A DNA stretch of 64,000 nt from the NCBI GenBank assembly GCA_965203605.1, contig OZ241902.1, positions 1,674,001-1,738,000 of the forward strand, in the 5' to 3' direction. Positions 26,132-35,360 of this stretch are shown in pieces (position 1 is the stretch's first letter; each line of letters starts with the position of its first letter). The notes below the pieces were generated by a model. The model did no database searches, was not told the origin of the DNA, and was given only the letters and a program-made list of their open reading frames with translations. A program made the position numbers and the translations under genes. Origin of the DNA: JAPOUP01 sp965203605. Lineage in GTDB: Bacteria > Pseudomonadota > Alphaproteobacteria > Rhodobacterales > Rhodobacteraceae.

Positions 26132-26316
26132 CGGGTTCGGCAATTGAAACCTGACGTGCTAACACATACTTACTCTGACTGGAGCACTACCCGGCAACTT
26201 CCAGATAAGGGGCAGTGCGCTGTCTGCGGACTCTGTGGCCACCACAATCACTGACGAACATGGCTTCAAAACGCGCGTTTGGGTGGATCCCAGCCCATCC
26301 ACGCCCTGACGGATTC

Positions 26317-27792
26317 CTATCTTGGCGCACCGATATGGCGTCCAACTCCCTCCGGTCTTGGCAGCGTCGCATGGGCAGCTTCAAGCGTGCCAAGACGACG
26401 TGATATCCTGGCTGAAGGCTCCGAGGGACGACGTGTTGCCAGCGAAACATGGATCAGGATATGCTCACCAGTCGCACACAGCCGCTCACCATCCCAAAGC
26501 TGATGGAACAGGTGCATCTTCTTGCCACGGCCCTCCAAGCAGATTGTGCTGACGCGAATCCGTACTCCGGCGTGGATTTCTCCCAAATGACGGATGTGGG
26601 TCTCGGCGGTGAAATAGCTCCCCCCAGAGGCGACATAATCGGCATCGCATCCCACGATGCGCATGAATCGGTCCGTGGCATCGCCAAACACCTGAAGGTA
26701 CTTTGCCTCGTTCATATGGCCATTGTAGTCCGTCCAGTCGAGCGGCACCGCTTGGTTTACGGTCTCGACCGGCGCACCGATATCGGTAATGTCGGAAAAA
26801 TCCAGAACCGCTCCATTGCGGTCATTCAATGCCTCGTCGGTTTGGCGCAGCAACCTTCCTGCACCCCAGTCCTGGGCCTTCAGGGCCCGCATCATCGCCA
26901 CGAGATTGTTGTCCCGGATCCGCTCCAGTTCACGGATTGACCGTTCACCCGACTGGATATCGGACTGCTTTCCGATCATGTCGACCAGTTCCGGAGTAAG
27001 GTCAGGTACGTCCATGAGTTTCGACCACGGCCATTTGAGCGTCGGACCGAATTGCTCGATGAAGTGGCGCATCCCGGCCTCACCACCCGCCATCCTGTAG
27101 GTCTCGAACAGGCCCATCTGAGCCCAGCGGAGCCCGAAACCATAGCGAATCGCATCGTCGATCTCTTCTGTCGTCGCAATTTCATCCCGGACCAACCACA
27201 GAGCCTCGCGCCAAACAGCCTCAAGGAGCCGGTCGGCGATATGAGCCTCGATCTCCGTGCGCAACAGCAACGGGTGCATCCCAATTCCGGAGAGGACTTT
27301 CCTCGCAGCGTCAACACGCTCCGCTGGTACCGCTTCTGTCGGCACCAGTTCAACCAAGGGGAGAAGATACACCGGATTGAACGGATGAGCGACCAGGATG
27401 GCCTCTGGATGACGGGCGCCATTCGCGAGTTCAGACGGTTTGAACCCCGATGTCGACGAGGCGATGATCACACGTCCAGCCTCCCGAGCCTGAATCCGCC
27501 TATAGACTTCCTGTTTCAGGTCGAGCCGTTCCGGCACACTTTCCTGCACCCAGCCGACACCACTGACCGCATCCTCCAACGATTCGACAAAGACGAGTGA
27601 CCCTTCTTCTGGCATTGCCGCATCGGCGAGCCCCGGAAATGAACGCCTTGCGTTCGCGAAGACCTCGTTGACCTTACGCTCGGCTTCAGGATCCGGATCG
27701 AATATTCGGACCTGCCAACCCATCAGCGCAAATCGAGCGGCCCATCCGCTGCCAATCACTCCGCCGCCAACTATCGCCGCAACCTGGCTCAT
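26317..27792 (-). CDS. lcdH: Carnitine 3-dehydrogenase with fused thioesterase domain
   Basis: A 491-residue two-domain enzyme. Residues 1-310 are a 3-hydroxyacyl-CoA-dehydrogenase-type L-carnitine dehydrogenase: NAD motif AAIVGGGVIGSGWAARFALM, SSTSGFKPSELANG, HPFNPVYLLPLVELVP with the catalytic His, and EIDDAIRYGFGLRWA. Residues 345-460 form a hot-dog thioesterase (VPLDWTDYNGHMNEAKYLQV, HIRHLGEIHAGVRI). In the known pathway carnitine is oxidised to 3-dehydrocarnitine, cleaved with acetyl-CoA, and the betainyl-CoA is then hydrolysed to glycine betaine. The fused domain fits that last step. AGGAGA precedes ATG 27792. The BKACE gene is upstream in the same direction, about 100 bases away. Confidence 0.9.
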   Translation of the reverse strand: MSQVAAIVGGGVIGSGWAARFALMGWQVRIFDPDPEAERKVNEVFANARRSFPGLADAAMPEEGSLVFVESLEDAVSGVGWVQESVPERLDLKQEVYRRIQAREAGRVIIASSTSGFKPSELANGARHPEAILVAHPFNPVYLLPLVELVPTEAVPAERVDAARKVLSGIGMHPLLLRTEIEAHIADRLLEAVWREALWLVRDEIATTEEIDDAIRYGFGLRWAQMGLFETYRMAGGEAGMRHFIEQFGPTLKWPWSKLMDVPDLTPELVDMIGKQSDIQSGERSIRELERIRDNNLVAMMRALKAQDWGAGRLLRQTDEALNDRNGAVLDFSDITDIGAPVETVNQAVPLDWTDYNGHMNEAKYLQVFGDATDRFMRIVGCDADYVASGGSYFTAETHIRHLGEIHAGVRIRVSTICLEGRGKKMHLFHQLWDGERLCATGEHILIHVSLATRRPSEPSARISRRLGTLEAAHATLPRPEGVGRHIGAPR

Positions 27793-27893
27793 GCTCGTCT
27801 CCTGCCTTCCGGTACCGCCAATGTGATATCAATAGGATGTGATCGCCAAAAAACCGACGGAACCGGAGGGGTCAAGACGGCCCGATCTATCGA

Positions 27894-28811
27894 TCACTCC
27901 GCCTGTGGCGAACGTTTGACCAGACCCAGTCGGGTGCGCACATCTTCCGCTCCAATCACTCGGGCCCCCATATTGGAAACGATCGTCTCCGCACGTTCGA
28001 CCAGCTGTGCGTTCCTGGCCAGCACACCCCGGTCAAGCATCAAATTGTCCTCAAGCCCGACGCGGACGTTTCCCCCAGCCAACACCGCCGCTGCCACAAA
28101 GGCCATTTGGTTCCGGCCAAGCGAAAATGCCGAAAATGTCCAGTTTTCCGGTACGTTGTTCACCATCGCCATGAAAGTGTTGAGATCGTCCGGCGCACCC
28201 CATGGCACGCCCATGCAGAGCTGGACCAACGCGGGTGTGTCGAGGATTCCATCTGCCGCAAGCTGCTTGGCGTACCAGAGATGACCAGTATCGAATGCCT
28301 CGATTTCGGGCATTACGCCCAGTCCGGTCATCATGGTGCACATGTCCCGCAGCATGCCCGGTGTGTTGCACATCACGTAATCCGCTTCGGCAAAGTTCAT
28401 CGTGCCGCAATCCAGGGTACAGATTTCGGGTCGGCATCGACGGACGTGTTCGACCCGTTCCGTTGCGCCTGCCATGTCAGTGCATGATTCGTTTAGCGGA
28501 AGCGGGGACTCCGTGGGTCCCAGAACGAGGTCGCCACCCATTCCGGCTGTAAGGTTCAGCACCACATCGATATCTGCGGCCCTGATGCGATCGGTAACTT
28601 CGCGGTAGAGTTCCAGCCGTCGCGATGGCAGACCGGTGTCAGGCTCACGTACATGACAGTGAACCACAGCCGCGCCGGCCTTCGCCGCGTCGATGGCAGA
28701 CTCCGCTATCTCCTTCGGAGAACGCGGCACATGGGGGCTGCGGTCCTGTGTGCTGCCGGCACCGGTTACGGCGCAGGTAATGAACACCTCGCGATTCATC
28801 TCCAGTGGCAT
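27894..28811 (-). CDS. BKACE-family beta-keto acid cleavage enzyme, probable dehydrocarnitine cleavage
   Basis: A 305-residue zinc-dependent enzyme of the BKACE family (DUF849, 3-keto-5-aminohexanoate cleavage enzyme type). The reaction is a beta-keto acid plus acetyl-CoA to acetoacetate plus a new CoA ester. Metal and substrate motifs are VFITCAVTGAG, AAVVHCHVREPDTGLPSR (two His ligands), LNLTAGMGGDL and GGNVRVGLEDNL with the catalytic Glu/Asp region. It is followed by the carnitine dehydrogenase-thioesterase gene, so dehydrocarnitine is the likely substrate and betainyl-CoA the product. GGGAGGA lies 9 bases before ATG 28811; an in-frame ATG four codons later is also possible. Confidence 0.9.
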   Translation of the reverse strand: MPLEMNREVFITCAVTGAGSTQDRSPHVPRSPKEIAESAIDAAKAGAAVVHCHVREPDTGLPSRRLELYREVTDRIRAADIDVVLNLTAGMGGDLVLGPTESPLPLNESCTDMAGATERVEHVRRCRPEICTLDCGTMNFAEADYVMCNTPGMLRDMCTMMTGLGVMPEIEAFDTGHLWYAKQLAADGILDTPALVQLCMGVPWGAPDDLNTFMAMVNNVPENWTFSAFSLGRNQMAFVAAAVLAGGNVRVGLEDNLMLDRGVLARNAQLVERAETIVSNMGARVIGAEDVRTRLGLVKRSPQAE

Positions 28812-29651
28812 CTGCGCTTCCTCCCAATTTCAGGCGCGAGTCTGACGAAAATATGGATACCCACAGTACCAGTCATGACAAGGGAATGACGTGATTCGCC
28901 ATATGCCTTTCCCCGCATGCCGACCTACAACCCAAAGTGGGCAGTTGAAGTCGACATTCTAGCAAATCTTCATTGACCCTCAAGATAGCGAATAAGTGTC
29001 GCGCGACAGGCGAATTTCTTCCACCTGACGCCAACTCATTGAAATTACGGGAAATCCGATCTTTCCGGCCCGACTCCGCGGAAAACAGCCCCACTTCCAG
29101 TCCGAAGTGCAACACCGGCCATCTGCGCAGCGAGGGCGCAGCCGTCGCCGACGGAGACGTTCCCGTACCCGGCGAATGCCGATGCCAAACGCCGCAACGC
29201 CATTGTGAACGACGCGCCGGGAACCGGGGCAAGGACAGCTACACGGCCAAATCCATGACGGAACAGGAACCGGCGCTGGCGGGGCCGGCCTCCGCCGTCG
29301 TGGCGGAGATGCACGGCACCATGCTGCGGATGGGACCGGCCACCGAAAGCGTCTGTCATTCGCTGCGGCGCTCTGCAAAGACCGGGACGCCGGTGCGCGT
29401 CGGCCCGCCGGAGGTCGGCAAGACTTCGTGGGCGCACGAGTTGGCGGACATCCCACGCATTCCCTCCGTCGAACTGGACGCGTCGAAGGGTCTGGCGTCC
29501 CTCTCGCTACTGCCGGATGGCCAACGTCACCAGCCGGTTGAGGTCCGCCCGGGCCACGCCCCTTCCCAGTGCGGGCGCCAGCGGCAGGACCGGCGCGAGG
29601 GTGGCTGGGATTGGGCGCGGCGAAGCATGTCATGGGGCATGGATCCGTCCT
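28812..29651. other. Accessory stretch with a possible ATPase fragment
   Basis: About 840 bases. In the rightward frame near 29254-29530 the translation reads like a start (MTEQEPALAGPASAVVAEMH) and contains VGPPEVGKTSWAHELA, a match to the Walker A pattern GxxxxGKT. No Walker B follows and there is no known family, so it may be the remains of another P-loop gene or chance in GC-rich DNA. Near 29098 the piece TCCGAAGTGCAACACC resembles one arm of the 72-bp repeat family. Confidence 0.35.
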
Positions 29652-30929
29652 TCATGCGCTGGGACACGTGCCGTCATCATCCGTGGCGTCGTTCCGAACA
29701 TCCGGTTCCCCATGGGGTTCGGTCCCCACCTCGATCAGGTAGGTACGGAAAGAGGGGATCGGGGAATGGATGTATCCACTCCTGTTCCTGTACAAGGCCC
29801 CCTGATGGATCAGCATGTCCAGGAACCGCCTGGACGTCATGCCCTCGGGGAGCCGCCATCCATTCGGTTTCGAACCGTCGTGGTCCCGATGCATGTCGAT
29901 GAGGTCGAGGATGTCCTTTCGCCGGAGCCGTCCGGACTTCCCGTCCCGTGATCCGGGAAGTCCGTCCATCACCGCCGCCACAAGGTTCTCCGCGTCCTCC
30001 ATGACGGAGGTGCATTGATCCCGGCAATAGTCCTGGCGTAGGCCAAGGGTCTGCTTCCGGATACCCGTCCAGTCCATGAGGTCCATGTCCCCGTCCACGT
30101 CCATGGCCGTCTTCCCCAGGGTTTCACCGGCATGGCGCAGGTGCCGCGGCCAGCCGTCGCAGAGGTCGGCCAGGTCGTTCAGCCGGGCGTTGTGGCGGGA
30201 GGTGTCGAGGCCGAAATGCAGAGCCAGGCGCCGCATGAAATCCCTGGCCTCCGCCGTTGACAGCGGTTCGGTTTCATGGATCCTGAAACCTCGCGTAAGA
30301 TGCATTCCACGGGCTTTCTCCGCAGTGTCCGACAGGCCCGCCAGCACCAGCACCAACGGCAGCCCGGAGCTGCCGTCATGAATGGTCTGGAGGAACCGGG
30401 CCTCCGGTGTCGTTTCGTCCCCGGCGAAGCGCTGCGCCTCGTCCACGGCGACGACGACCGGTACCGACCCTGCCCGTGCTGGATGCCTTTTGGCGACCAT
30501 GCGAAGCGTTCCGGGCACCTCGGCGTCGGAGAATCCCAGCGACAGGCCGCCGGGTCCGACCCCGACACCCCTGAGCCGTTCCAGCCGGTCGGCCAGGGTC
30601 CGCTTCCACGCCGCTTCCTCCATGGCCCATGCCTCCAGGACCGCGCCGACGCCCACGGAGGGGTCGTCGGTGATATCGGTCGACGACAGCGCCACGACCC
30701 TGGGCGTTCCCTTCTCGCCCGTCCACCGCTTCTGCATCTCGTGCAGGAGCGAACTCTTGCCGGCGCCCGGCGCCCCCTGCACGATGCGGGTCATTTTCGG
30801 CTGGCCGGCGCTGTCCTTCGCCGTGGTCAGGATATCCTTGAGGATATCACCCCGGCCGACGAAGACCGGCGGCGGGGCGCCCTCCCCCTGCCGCAGGTAT
30901 TCGAGGATCCGGTCCCGGTGGATCGGCAT
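29652..30929 (-). CDS. Orphan AAA-type ATPase (ORC/STAND-like)
   Basis: A 425-residue P-loop ATPase. Residues 1-30 precede the core (PVFVGRGDILKDILTTA, an FxGR motif as in Cdc6/ORC and STAND proteins). Walker A is RIVQGAPGAGKSSLLHEM, Walker B is VVVAVDEAQRF, and a sensor-like Thr/Ser-Arg region follows (AGLSDTAEKARGMHLTRGF). The C-terminal third looks like a winged-helix module (RRKDILDLIDMHRDHDG, RRFLDMLIHQGALYRNR). ATG 30929 has AAAGGG upstream; an ATG at 30944 is possible. An IS lies 70 bases upstream, so the promoter may have been cut off or replaced. No transposition or defence partner is adjacent; the role is unknown. Confidence 0.7.
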   Translation of the reverse strand: MPIHRDRILEYLRQGEGAPPPVFVGRGDILKDILTTAKDSAGQPKMTRIVQGAPGAGKSSLLHEMQKRWTGEKGTPRVVALSSTDITDDPSVGVGAVLEAWAMEEAAWKRTLADRLERLRGVGVGPGGLSLGFSDAEVPGTLRMVAKRHPARAGSVPVVVAVDEAQRFAGDETTPEARFLQTIHDGSSGLPLVLVLAGLSDTAEKARGMHLTRGFRIHETEPLSTAEARDFMRRLALHFGLDTSRHNARLNDLADLCDGWPRHLRHAGETLGKTAMDVDGDMDLMDWTGIRKQTLGLRQDYCRDQCTSVMEDAENLVAAVMDGLPGSRDGKSGRLRRKDILDLIDMHRDHDGSKPNGWRLPEGMTSRRFLDMLIHQGALYRNRSGYIHSPIPSFRTYLIEVGTEPHGEPDVRNDATDDDGTCPSA

Positions 30930-30998
30930 GGATAGCCCTTTCATGCATTCCGTGTTTACGGAGATTACCCCGGTCCGGTCGGAAGACAAAATCACAAT

Positions 30999-32502
30999 GA
31001 GCCTCTTGCAGAACTCCCCGGTCAAGCGATTTTTTTTGGGAACGGGCGCTTTTTTCTGATGGCTGGCCTGGATATGGAGCCGCCCCTCTGGTATGGAACG
31101 GGTGTATTCGCCACCACATACGGGGAGACGGCTCCATGTCCCTGCGATCATCCATATCAGATGCCTGGCGGCGGTTTCAAGGGGAACTTTTCCCTTCCCT
31201 CGCCGGGGAGGTCGGTCCCCTGGGCGTGAGGCACACGAAATTCATCGCCGTCCTGGACATGGTGGAGGTGGAGAGGCACGTCCGCTACAGCCACCGGGGC
31301 GTCGGCAACCCGCCAGCCGACCGCAGGGCGCTGGCGCGGGCCTTCGTCGCCAGGGCGGTCTGGGACATGCCGACCACGGTGGTGCTGATCGACAGGCTGC
31401 GATACGACCCGACGCTGCGCAGGCCCGTCGGCTGGTCCCGCGTGTCGGAGGTGCCCAGTGAATCGACGTTCTCCCGCGCCTTCGCGTGGTTTGCGGAGAC
31501 CCGGCTGCCCGAGCGGATGCACGAGGCGCCGGTCCGCGCCGCGTACGCCGGCTCGGTCGTCGGGCACATATCGCGGGACTCCACGGCGGTCGTCGGGCGG
31601 GAGAGGCCGTCGCCGAAGCCGAAGCCGGAGGAAAAACCGAAGCGAAAGCGCGGACGCCCGAAGAAGGGGGAGGAGAGGCCGAAGGAGCCGACCCGGCTGG
31701 AGCGGCAGCTGCGGGACGGGATGACGGCGGAGGGGATGGCCGACGGGCTGCCGAAGGCCTGCGACACCGGCACGAAGCGCAACTCGAAGGGGTACAGGGA
31801 GAGCTGGAGGGGGTACAGGCTCCATATCGACGCCGCCGATGGGGACGTCCCCGTCAGCTGCATCCTGACCTCCGCTTCGCTGCACGACAGCCAGGCCGCC
31901 ATCCCGCTGTCGAAAATGACGGCGCTGCGGGTGGACCACTGTCACCAACTGATGGACGCGGCATACGACTCCCTGGAGATCGGGTTCCACGCCTACCTGA
32001 CGGGGCGCGTGGCGATCACCGACACCAACCCGCGCCGCGACGCGGCGCTGAGGGAACGCCTCGGGAAAGAGGCGCTGGCGCAGCGGAAAGCGGGCCACAT
32101 CCGCCACGACCGGGTGCGCTACCGGCAGCGCTCCAGCGTCGAGCGGGTGAACTCGGCGCTGAAGGACTCCTACGGTGCCCGGCATGTCCGCGTCCGGGGG
32201 CACGCCAAGGTGGCCTGCCACCTGTTCCTCCGCGTGCTGGCGCTGACCGTGGAACAGCTGATGCGGCTCACGATCTGACACCGTCCGCCAAGGCAGCGCC
32301 GGACGCCTCGGACGCCGCCCCGGAGGGGACGGCGCGGACAGCCATGCGCGGACGGCGCCCGACGGGCCACCATCTGCGGCATTCCGCCACACTCCGGCCC
32401 GTGCAGACGCCCCGGGCACCCGCCAGCTGCGGCACCGGGACCGCATCGGCCGCCGAATGCTTGCCAAGGCCGCCCGAACCGCGATAATTGTGCAAGAGGC
32501 TC
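30999..32502 (+). mobile_element. Complete insertion sequence, DDE type, 1504 bp
   Basis: Terminal inverted repeats GAGCCTCTTGCA (30999-31010 and complement at 32491-32502) enclose one transposase gene. The 5-bp direct repeat ACAAT flanks both sides (30994-30998 and 32503-32507). The element is intact and split the region upstream of the AAA ATPase gene. Family: IS4/IS5 superfamily by the transposase; the exact group cannot be settled by eye. Confidence 0.88.
31136..32278 (+). CDS. DDE transposase of the IS at 30999-32502
   Basis: A 380-residue DDE_Tnp_1-type transposase. First Asp in GHISRDSTAVVGRE, followed by a basic proline/lysine-rich insert (PKPEEKPKRKRGRPKKGEER). Then comes GYRLHIDAADGDVPVSCILT followed by SASLHDSQAA, the second Asp in QLMDAAYDSLEI, and the Glu in RYRQRSSVERVNSALKDSYG. 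An N-terminal helical domain with LARAFVARAVWDMPTTVVLI is also typical. GGGGAGA precedes the ATG. No stop or frameshift is seen, so the element is potentially active. The region 32279-32490 between gene and right end is non-coding. Confidence 0.9.
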   Translation: MSLRSSISDAWRRFQGELFPSLAGEVGPLGVRHTKFIAVLDMVEVERHVRYSHRGVGNPPADRRALARAFVARAVWDMPTTVVLIDRLRYDPTLRRPVGWSRVSEVPSESTFSRAFAWFAETRLPERMHEAPVRAAYAGSVVGHISRDSTAVVGRERPSPKPKPEEKPKRKRGRPKKGEERPKEPTRLERQLRDGMTAEGMADGLPKACDTGTKRNSKGYRESWRGYRLHIDAADGDVPVSCILTSASLHDSQAAIPLSKMTALRVDHCHQLMDAAYDSLEIGFHAYLTGRVAITDTNPRRDAALRERLGKEALAQRKAGHIRHDRVRYRQRSSVERVNSALKDSYGARHVRVRGHAKVACHLFLRVLALTVEQLMRLTI

Positions 32503-33123
32503 ACAATGACATCCGTTTCCCTTCGCTCCCCGAATGGAACCGATTCGGCGTGTGCCTTGTCCGGATCCGCTTTCTTGGGTGGTTTGCCCTGAAATCCAGA
32601 TTTTCCGCCTGTATCTCCCAGCCGAACCGCTGGATTCGGCCTACCGAAGCCAGGAAACCGCAACTTTCGCTGGCAAGACCATGGTGTACCGTGGTGGCAG
32701 ATATGACGGGCGAAGAATATTTTTTTATCACATGAAATCAATGAGGTAAAAATTGTAGATGGCAAAATATGCCTGTCGCGACAAAAGGACCGGGTCAGTT
32801 CGTCAAGTTCGAAAGACGTGCTGTGAACACAATACAAGGATTAGGTTCGCTAAATGAAGGAACCGTTTCAGACTGAATTTCGCTGCATGTTCACCTACGT
32901 CAGTTCACAACCGAGTTGGCAATTGTGCCCCTTCCAATCCAACGGTTTCGATAGAGGATGGAACATCGCCCGGCCATCGCGGTCCCAGGACAGGATTGCG
33001 GGACCGATGTCTGTGACTTCAGTTTAGCAAGAATGGACAAATACGATAGTCCGCTGTCGAAAACGGACTAGATTCCCGCAGGAACGACGCTGATCTGTCC
33101 CGGTCTATCGCCTGAGCAGTTCG
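32503..33123. other. Intergenic region right of the IS with repeat B copy
   Basis: About 620 bases. The first part is the former upstream region of the AAA ATPase, cut off by the IS. From 32680 a copy of dispersed repeat B is seen. The last 250 bases precede the MFS gene and presumably carry its promoter. No gene was recognised. Confidence 0.45.
32680..32745 (+). repeat. Dispersed repeat B, copy 2
   Basis: Plus-strand translation TFAGKTMVYRGGRYDGRRIF, similar to the minus-strand reading near 18540-18605. See copy 1. Together they suggest remains of one mobile family in the gene-poor stretches. Confidence 0.5.
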
Positions 33124-34359
33124 ATGCGCCTTCTGATCTCATTCGCAGCGCTCTTCATGTCGGTCATCCTTCTGCAGCTATCGTCGGGTGGCGTCGGACC
33201 GCTTGACGCGCTTTCCGGCCTACGGCTGAACTTCACGAAGGCACAGGTCGGTCTTCTGGGTTCAGCGCATTTCCTTGGGTTCTTCATAGGATGCTGGCTC
33301 GCGCCGAGGCTGATGGGTGGAATAGGTCATTCCCGGACCTTTGCCGTATTCACCGCAATGGGTGCTATGGGTCTGCTGGCACACACGATCGGGCACAACC
33401 CGTATTTCTGGGCGCTGCTGAGGGTTGCTTCTGGATTCTGTGTCGCAGGCTGTTACACTGTCATCGAAGCGTGGCTCAATGCCAAGATCACCAACGATAC
33501 CCGTGGCCGTGCAACGGGAACCTACCGGTTCGTTGACACGGTGGGTTCGCTTGGTGCCCAACTCATGATCGCAGTATTGGAGCCGGTACACTACGTTTCA
33601 TACAACATTCTGGCACTTTTTTGCTGTGCATCGCTTCTTCCCCTGACCCTGACCCGCGCTACCCAACCCCAAACGCCCACCGCGCCGCGACTCAGGCCAC
33701 GCCTTGCATGGGAGTGTTCTCCCCTCGCCGTCGTGGGTGTACTGGTGGCAGCTCTTTCCAGCTCGACATTCCGTATGGTCGGTCCCATCTATGGACAGGA
33801 CGTCGGGCTGGCCATCACTCAAATTGCATATTTCCTCGCTGCATTCGTTCTTGGCGGAGCCATCGCACAATACCCACTCGGCTGGCTTGCGGACAAGTTC
33901 GACCGTCGATGGGCGCTTATCGGGCTTTCCTGTGCCGCAATAGGATCATGTGCCCTGACTGTCGTAATGAGCGGCACCGGCACGATAGGCGTGATGTTGG
34001 CCGCTGGCCTGTTCGGCTTCACCACGTTTCCGGTCTATTCGCTCTCTGCAGCACATGCGCATGACTTTGCCACCTGGAACCAGAGGGTCGAACTCTCTTC
34101 GGCCCTGCTGTTCTTCTACGCGCTTGGTGCCATCGCCAGCCCGTATCTGGTGGCGGAACTTGTCGGGGAGTTTGGGCCAAACGCGCTGTTTGCCGTGGTG
34201 GCACTTGGCCATATTGGGCTGATCGTATTCGGCCTCACCCGAATGACAGCGCGGCCGACCCGTGAGAGGCGGACCCCCTACATCTATTCCCCACGGACGT
34301 CCTATCTGATCGGCAGGCTAATGGCTCGTCTCCGGGATGTGAAAGGAGACCGAAGGTGA
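33124..34359 (+). CDS. MFS transporter, YcaD-like
   Basis: A 411-residue permease with twelve hydrophobic segments. Marks of the YcaD-like group are LQLSSGGVGPLDALSGLRLN, AQVGLLGSAHFLGFFIGC, ARRVASGFCVAGCYTVIEAWLN-type text (here LLRVASGFCVAGCYTVIEAW) and ARGRATGTYR-type NDTRGRATGTYRFVD. The loop between helices 8 and 9 carries GWLADKFDRRWALIG (MFS motif A). The C terminus is Arg-rich. It stands alone; neighbours on both sides are repeats and remnants. The substrate is unknown. Confidence 0.88.
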   Translation: MRLLISFAALFMSVILLQLSSGGVGPLDALSGLRLNFTKAQVGLLGSAHFLGFFIGCWLAPRLMGGIGHSRTFAVFTAMGAMGLLAHTIGHNPYFWALLRVASGFCVAGCYTVIEAWLNAKITNDTRGRATGTYRFVDTVGSLGAQLMIAVLEPVHYVSYNILALFCCASLLPLTLTRATQPQTPTAPRLRPRLAWECSPLAVVGVLVAALSSSTFRMVGPIYGQDVGLAITQIAYFLAAFVLGGAIAQYPLGWLADKFDRRWALIGLSCAAIGSCALTVVMSGTGTIGVMLAAGLFGFTTFPVYSLSAAHAHDFATWNQRVELSSALLFFYALGAIASPYLVAELVGEFGPNALFAVVALGHIGLIVFGLTRMTARPTRERRTPYIYSPRTSYLIGRLMARLRDVKGDRR

Positions 34360-34488
34360 GCGGCTGTCCCCACGCCTCCCCCGAATTCTGACTTGGATGA
34401 GCCGCAGGACATTCGTATGAACCTGATGAATTTAGGACAATGAGCTAGCGTCTTTCGCCGCCAGGTCGGTTGCTGCAAAAGGAGGCGA

Positions 34489-35055
34489 TTGCCGAGCAAT
34501 TCTGTCTGCGGGCTTCCGCATTCGGAGGACCATCGCTGCAGCTTCCGCCGGGCCAGACTTGCCAGGGAGCTGCCGTGCATTGCATATGTCAGTGCGGTCA
34601 CGGACCACCGCGCGTTCCGCGATGCGGGGAGGTGTCTCGGAGACCTGCATGTCGGCCAAGAGGATGTCGACCCGTATCCGGCCACTGTGGACACAGGCGG
34701 AAAGCCGCCCATGGATGCTCCCGAGGCGACCTACCGGGTCACGAAGATGAGGCATCCGGGTTCAGGCCGTCAAAGTGACCGCTCGACCAAGGCCGAAGAC
34801 ACCCACATCACGGTCCGCGACGTTCCCGACGTGGCACGGGATTTTGTCGTCAACGGCAAGGCCGCCCTCACCTGGGTGATGGAACAGCGCATCACGACCG
34901 ACAAGGCCAGAGGGACCGTCAGCGACACCAACTGGTACGCGGTCGAGACTGCAGGCGACCTGCGCTATCCGCTGGACCCGCTCCTGCGGGTGATCACAGT
35001 CCGCCCGGAAACGATGAAAGTCGTCCGGGATATTCCGGAATTGAGAAGCGAATGA
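34489..35055 (+). pseudogene. C-terminal remnant of a DEAD/DEAH-box helicase of a type ISP-like restriction system
   Basis: 188 codons that line up with the end of the large helicase/methylase proteins of type ISP restriction systems or of mobile-element helicases. Examples are RDAGRCLGDLHVGQEDVDPY (family: F..AGR.LG.LHVNYE), YRVTKMRHPG, VPDVARDFVVNGKAALTWVM with ITTDKA, and YPLDPLLRVITVRPETMKVV. About 1000 or more N-terminal residues, including all helicase and methylase motifs, are absent. The rest upstream (34360-34488) shows no homology. It is therefore a dead fragment. Family assignment is from memory of these very conserved C-terminal blocks. Confidence 0.75.
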
Positions 35056-35084
35056 ACCGCCACTTCCTCTCTGTAGAGCAAAGC

Positions 35085-35260
35085 ATCCCTAAGCCGTTGA
35101 TTCCACGCCATTGCCGAAGTCTTTTCCGGGCGATGCGCATGCCAAAGTTTCGCGGACCTTGACTACCCTGGCCATCCCCTGGCTCACACTCGCGTTCCCG
35201 TATGCGCAGGTCCGGTTTTCTTCTCCCGCGACGGGGCAGCTTCCTTTTCCCGGCATTGGC
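35085..35260 (+). repeat. Dispersed repeat C, copy 2
   Basis: Related to 25878-26060 (see there). It sits between the helicase remnant and the FitA pseudogene, and the region to 35360 has no gene of its own. Confidence 0.45.
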
Positions 35261-35360
35261 TCGCCTAGATGGCGCCCGGACTGCCATCACTCTCTTCGAT
35301 ATGCTTGCACTTCGATACCACAATACACACAATGATAGCAGGCAAGAAGGAATTGAGCAG

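Larger units (their letters stand above)
25824..26316. other. Gene-free stretch with two dispersed repeats
   Basis: About 490 bases between the LysR gene and the carnitine dehydrogenase. It contains a sequence related to 35085-35260 and one copy of the 72-bp palindromic repeat. No gene was recognised. Confidence 0.5.

Noticed and set aside
29652..31151. Long N-terminal extension of the AAA ATPase to 31151
   Set aside because: The first 74 codons cross the IS end at 30999 and begin inside the IS; the gene starts near 30929.
31157..32467. 436-codon open frame on the minus strand
   Set aside because: It lies opposite the IS transposase and is Arg/Pro/His-rich without any domain; a GC-driven shadow.
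34302..34712. Leftward frames between the MFS gene and the helicase remnant
   Set aside because: They are antisense to the recognisable helicase C terminus and have no domain.
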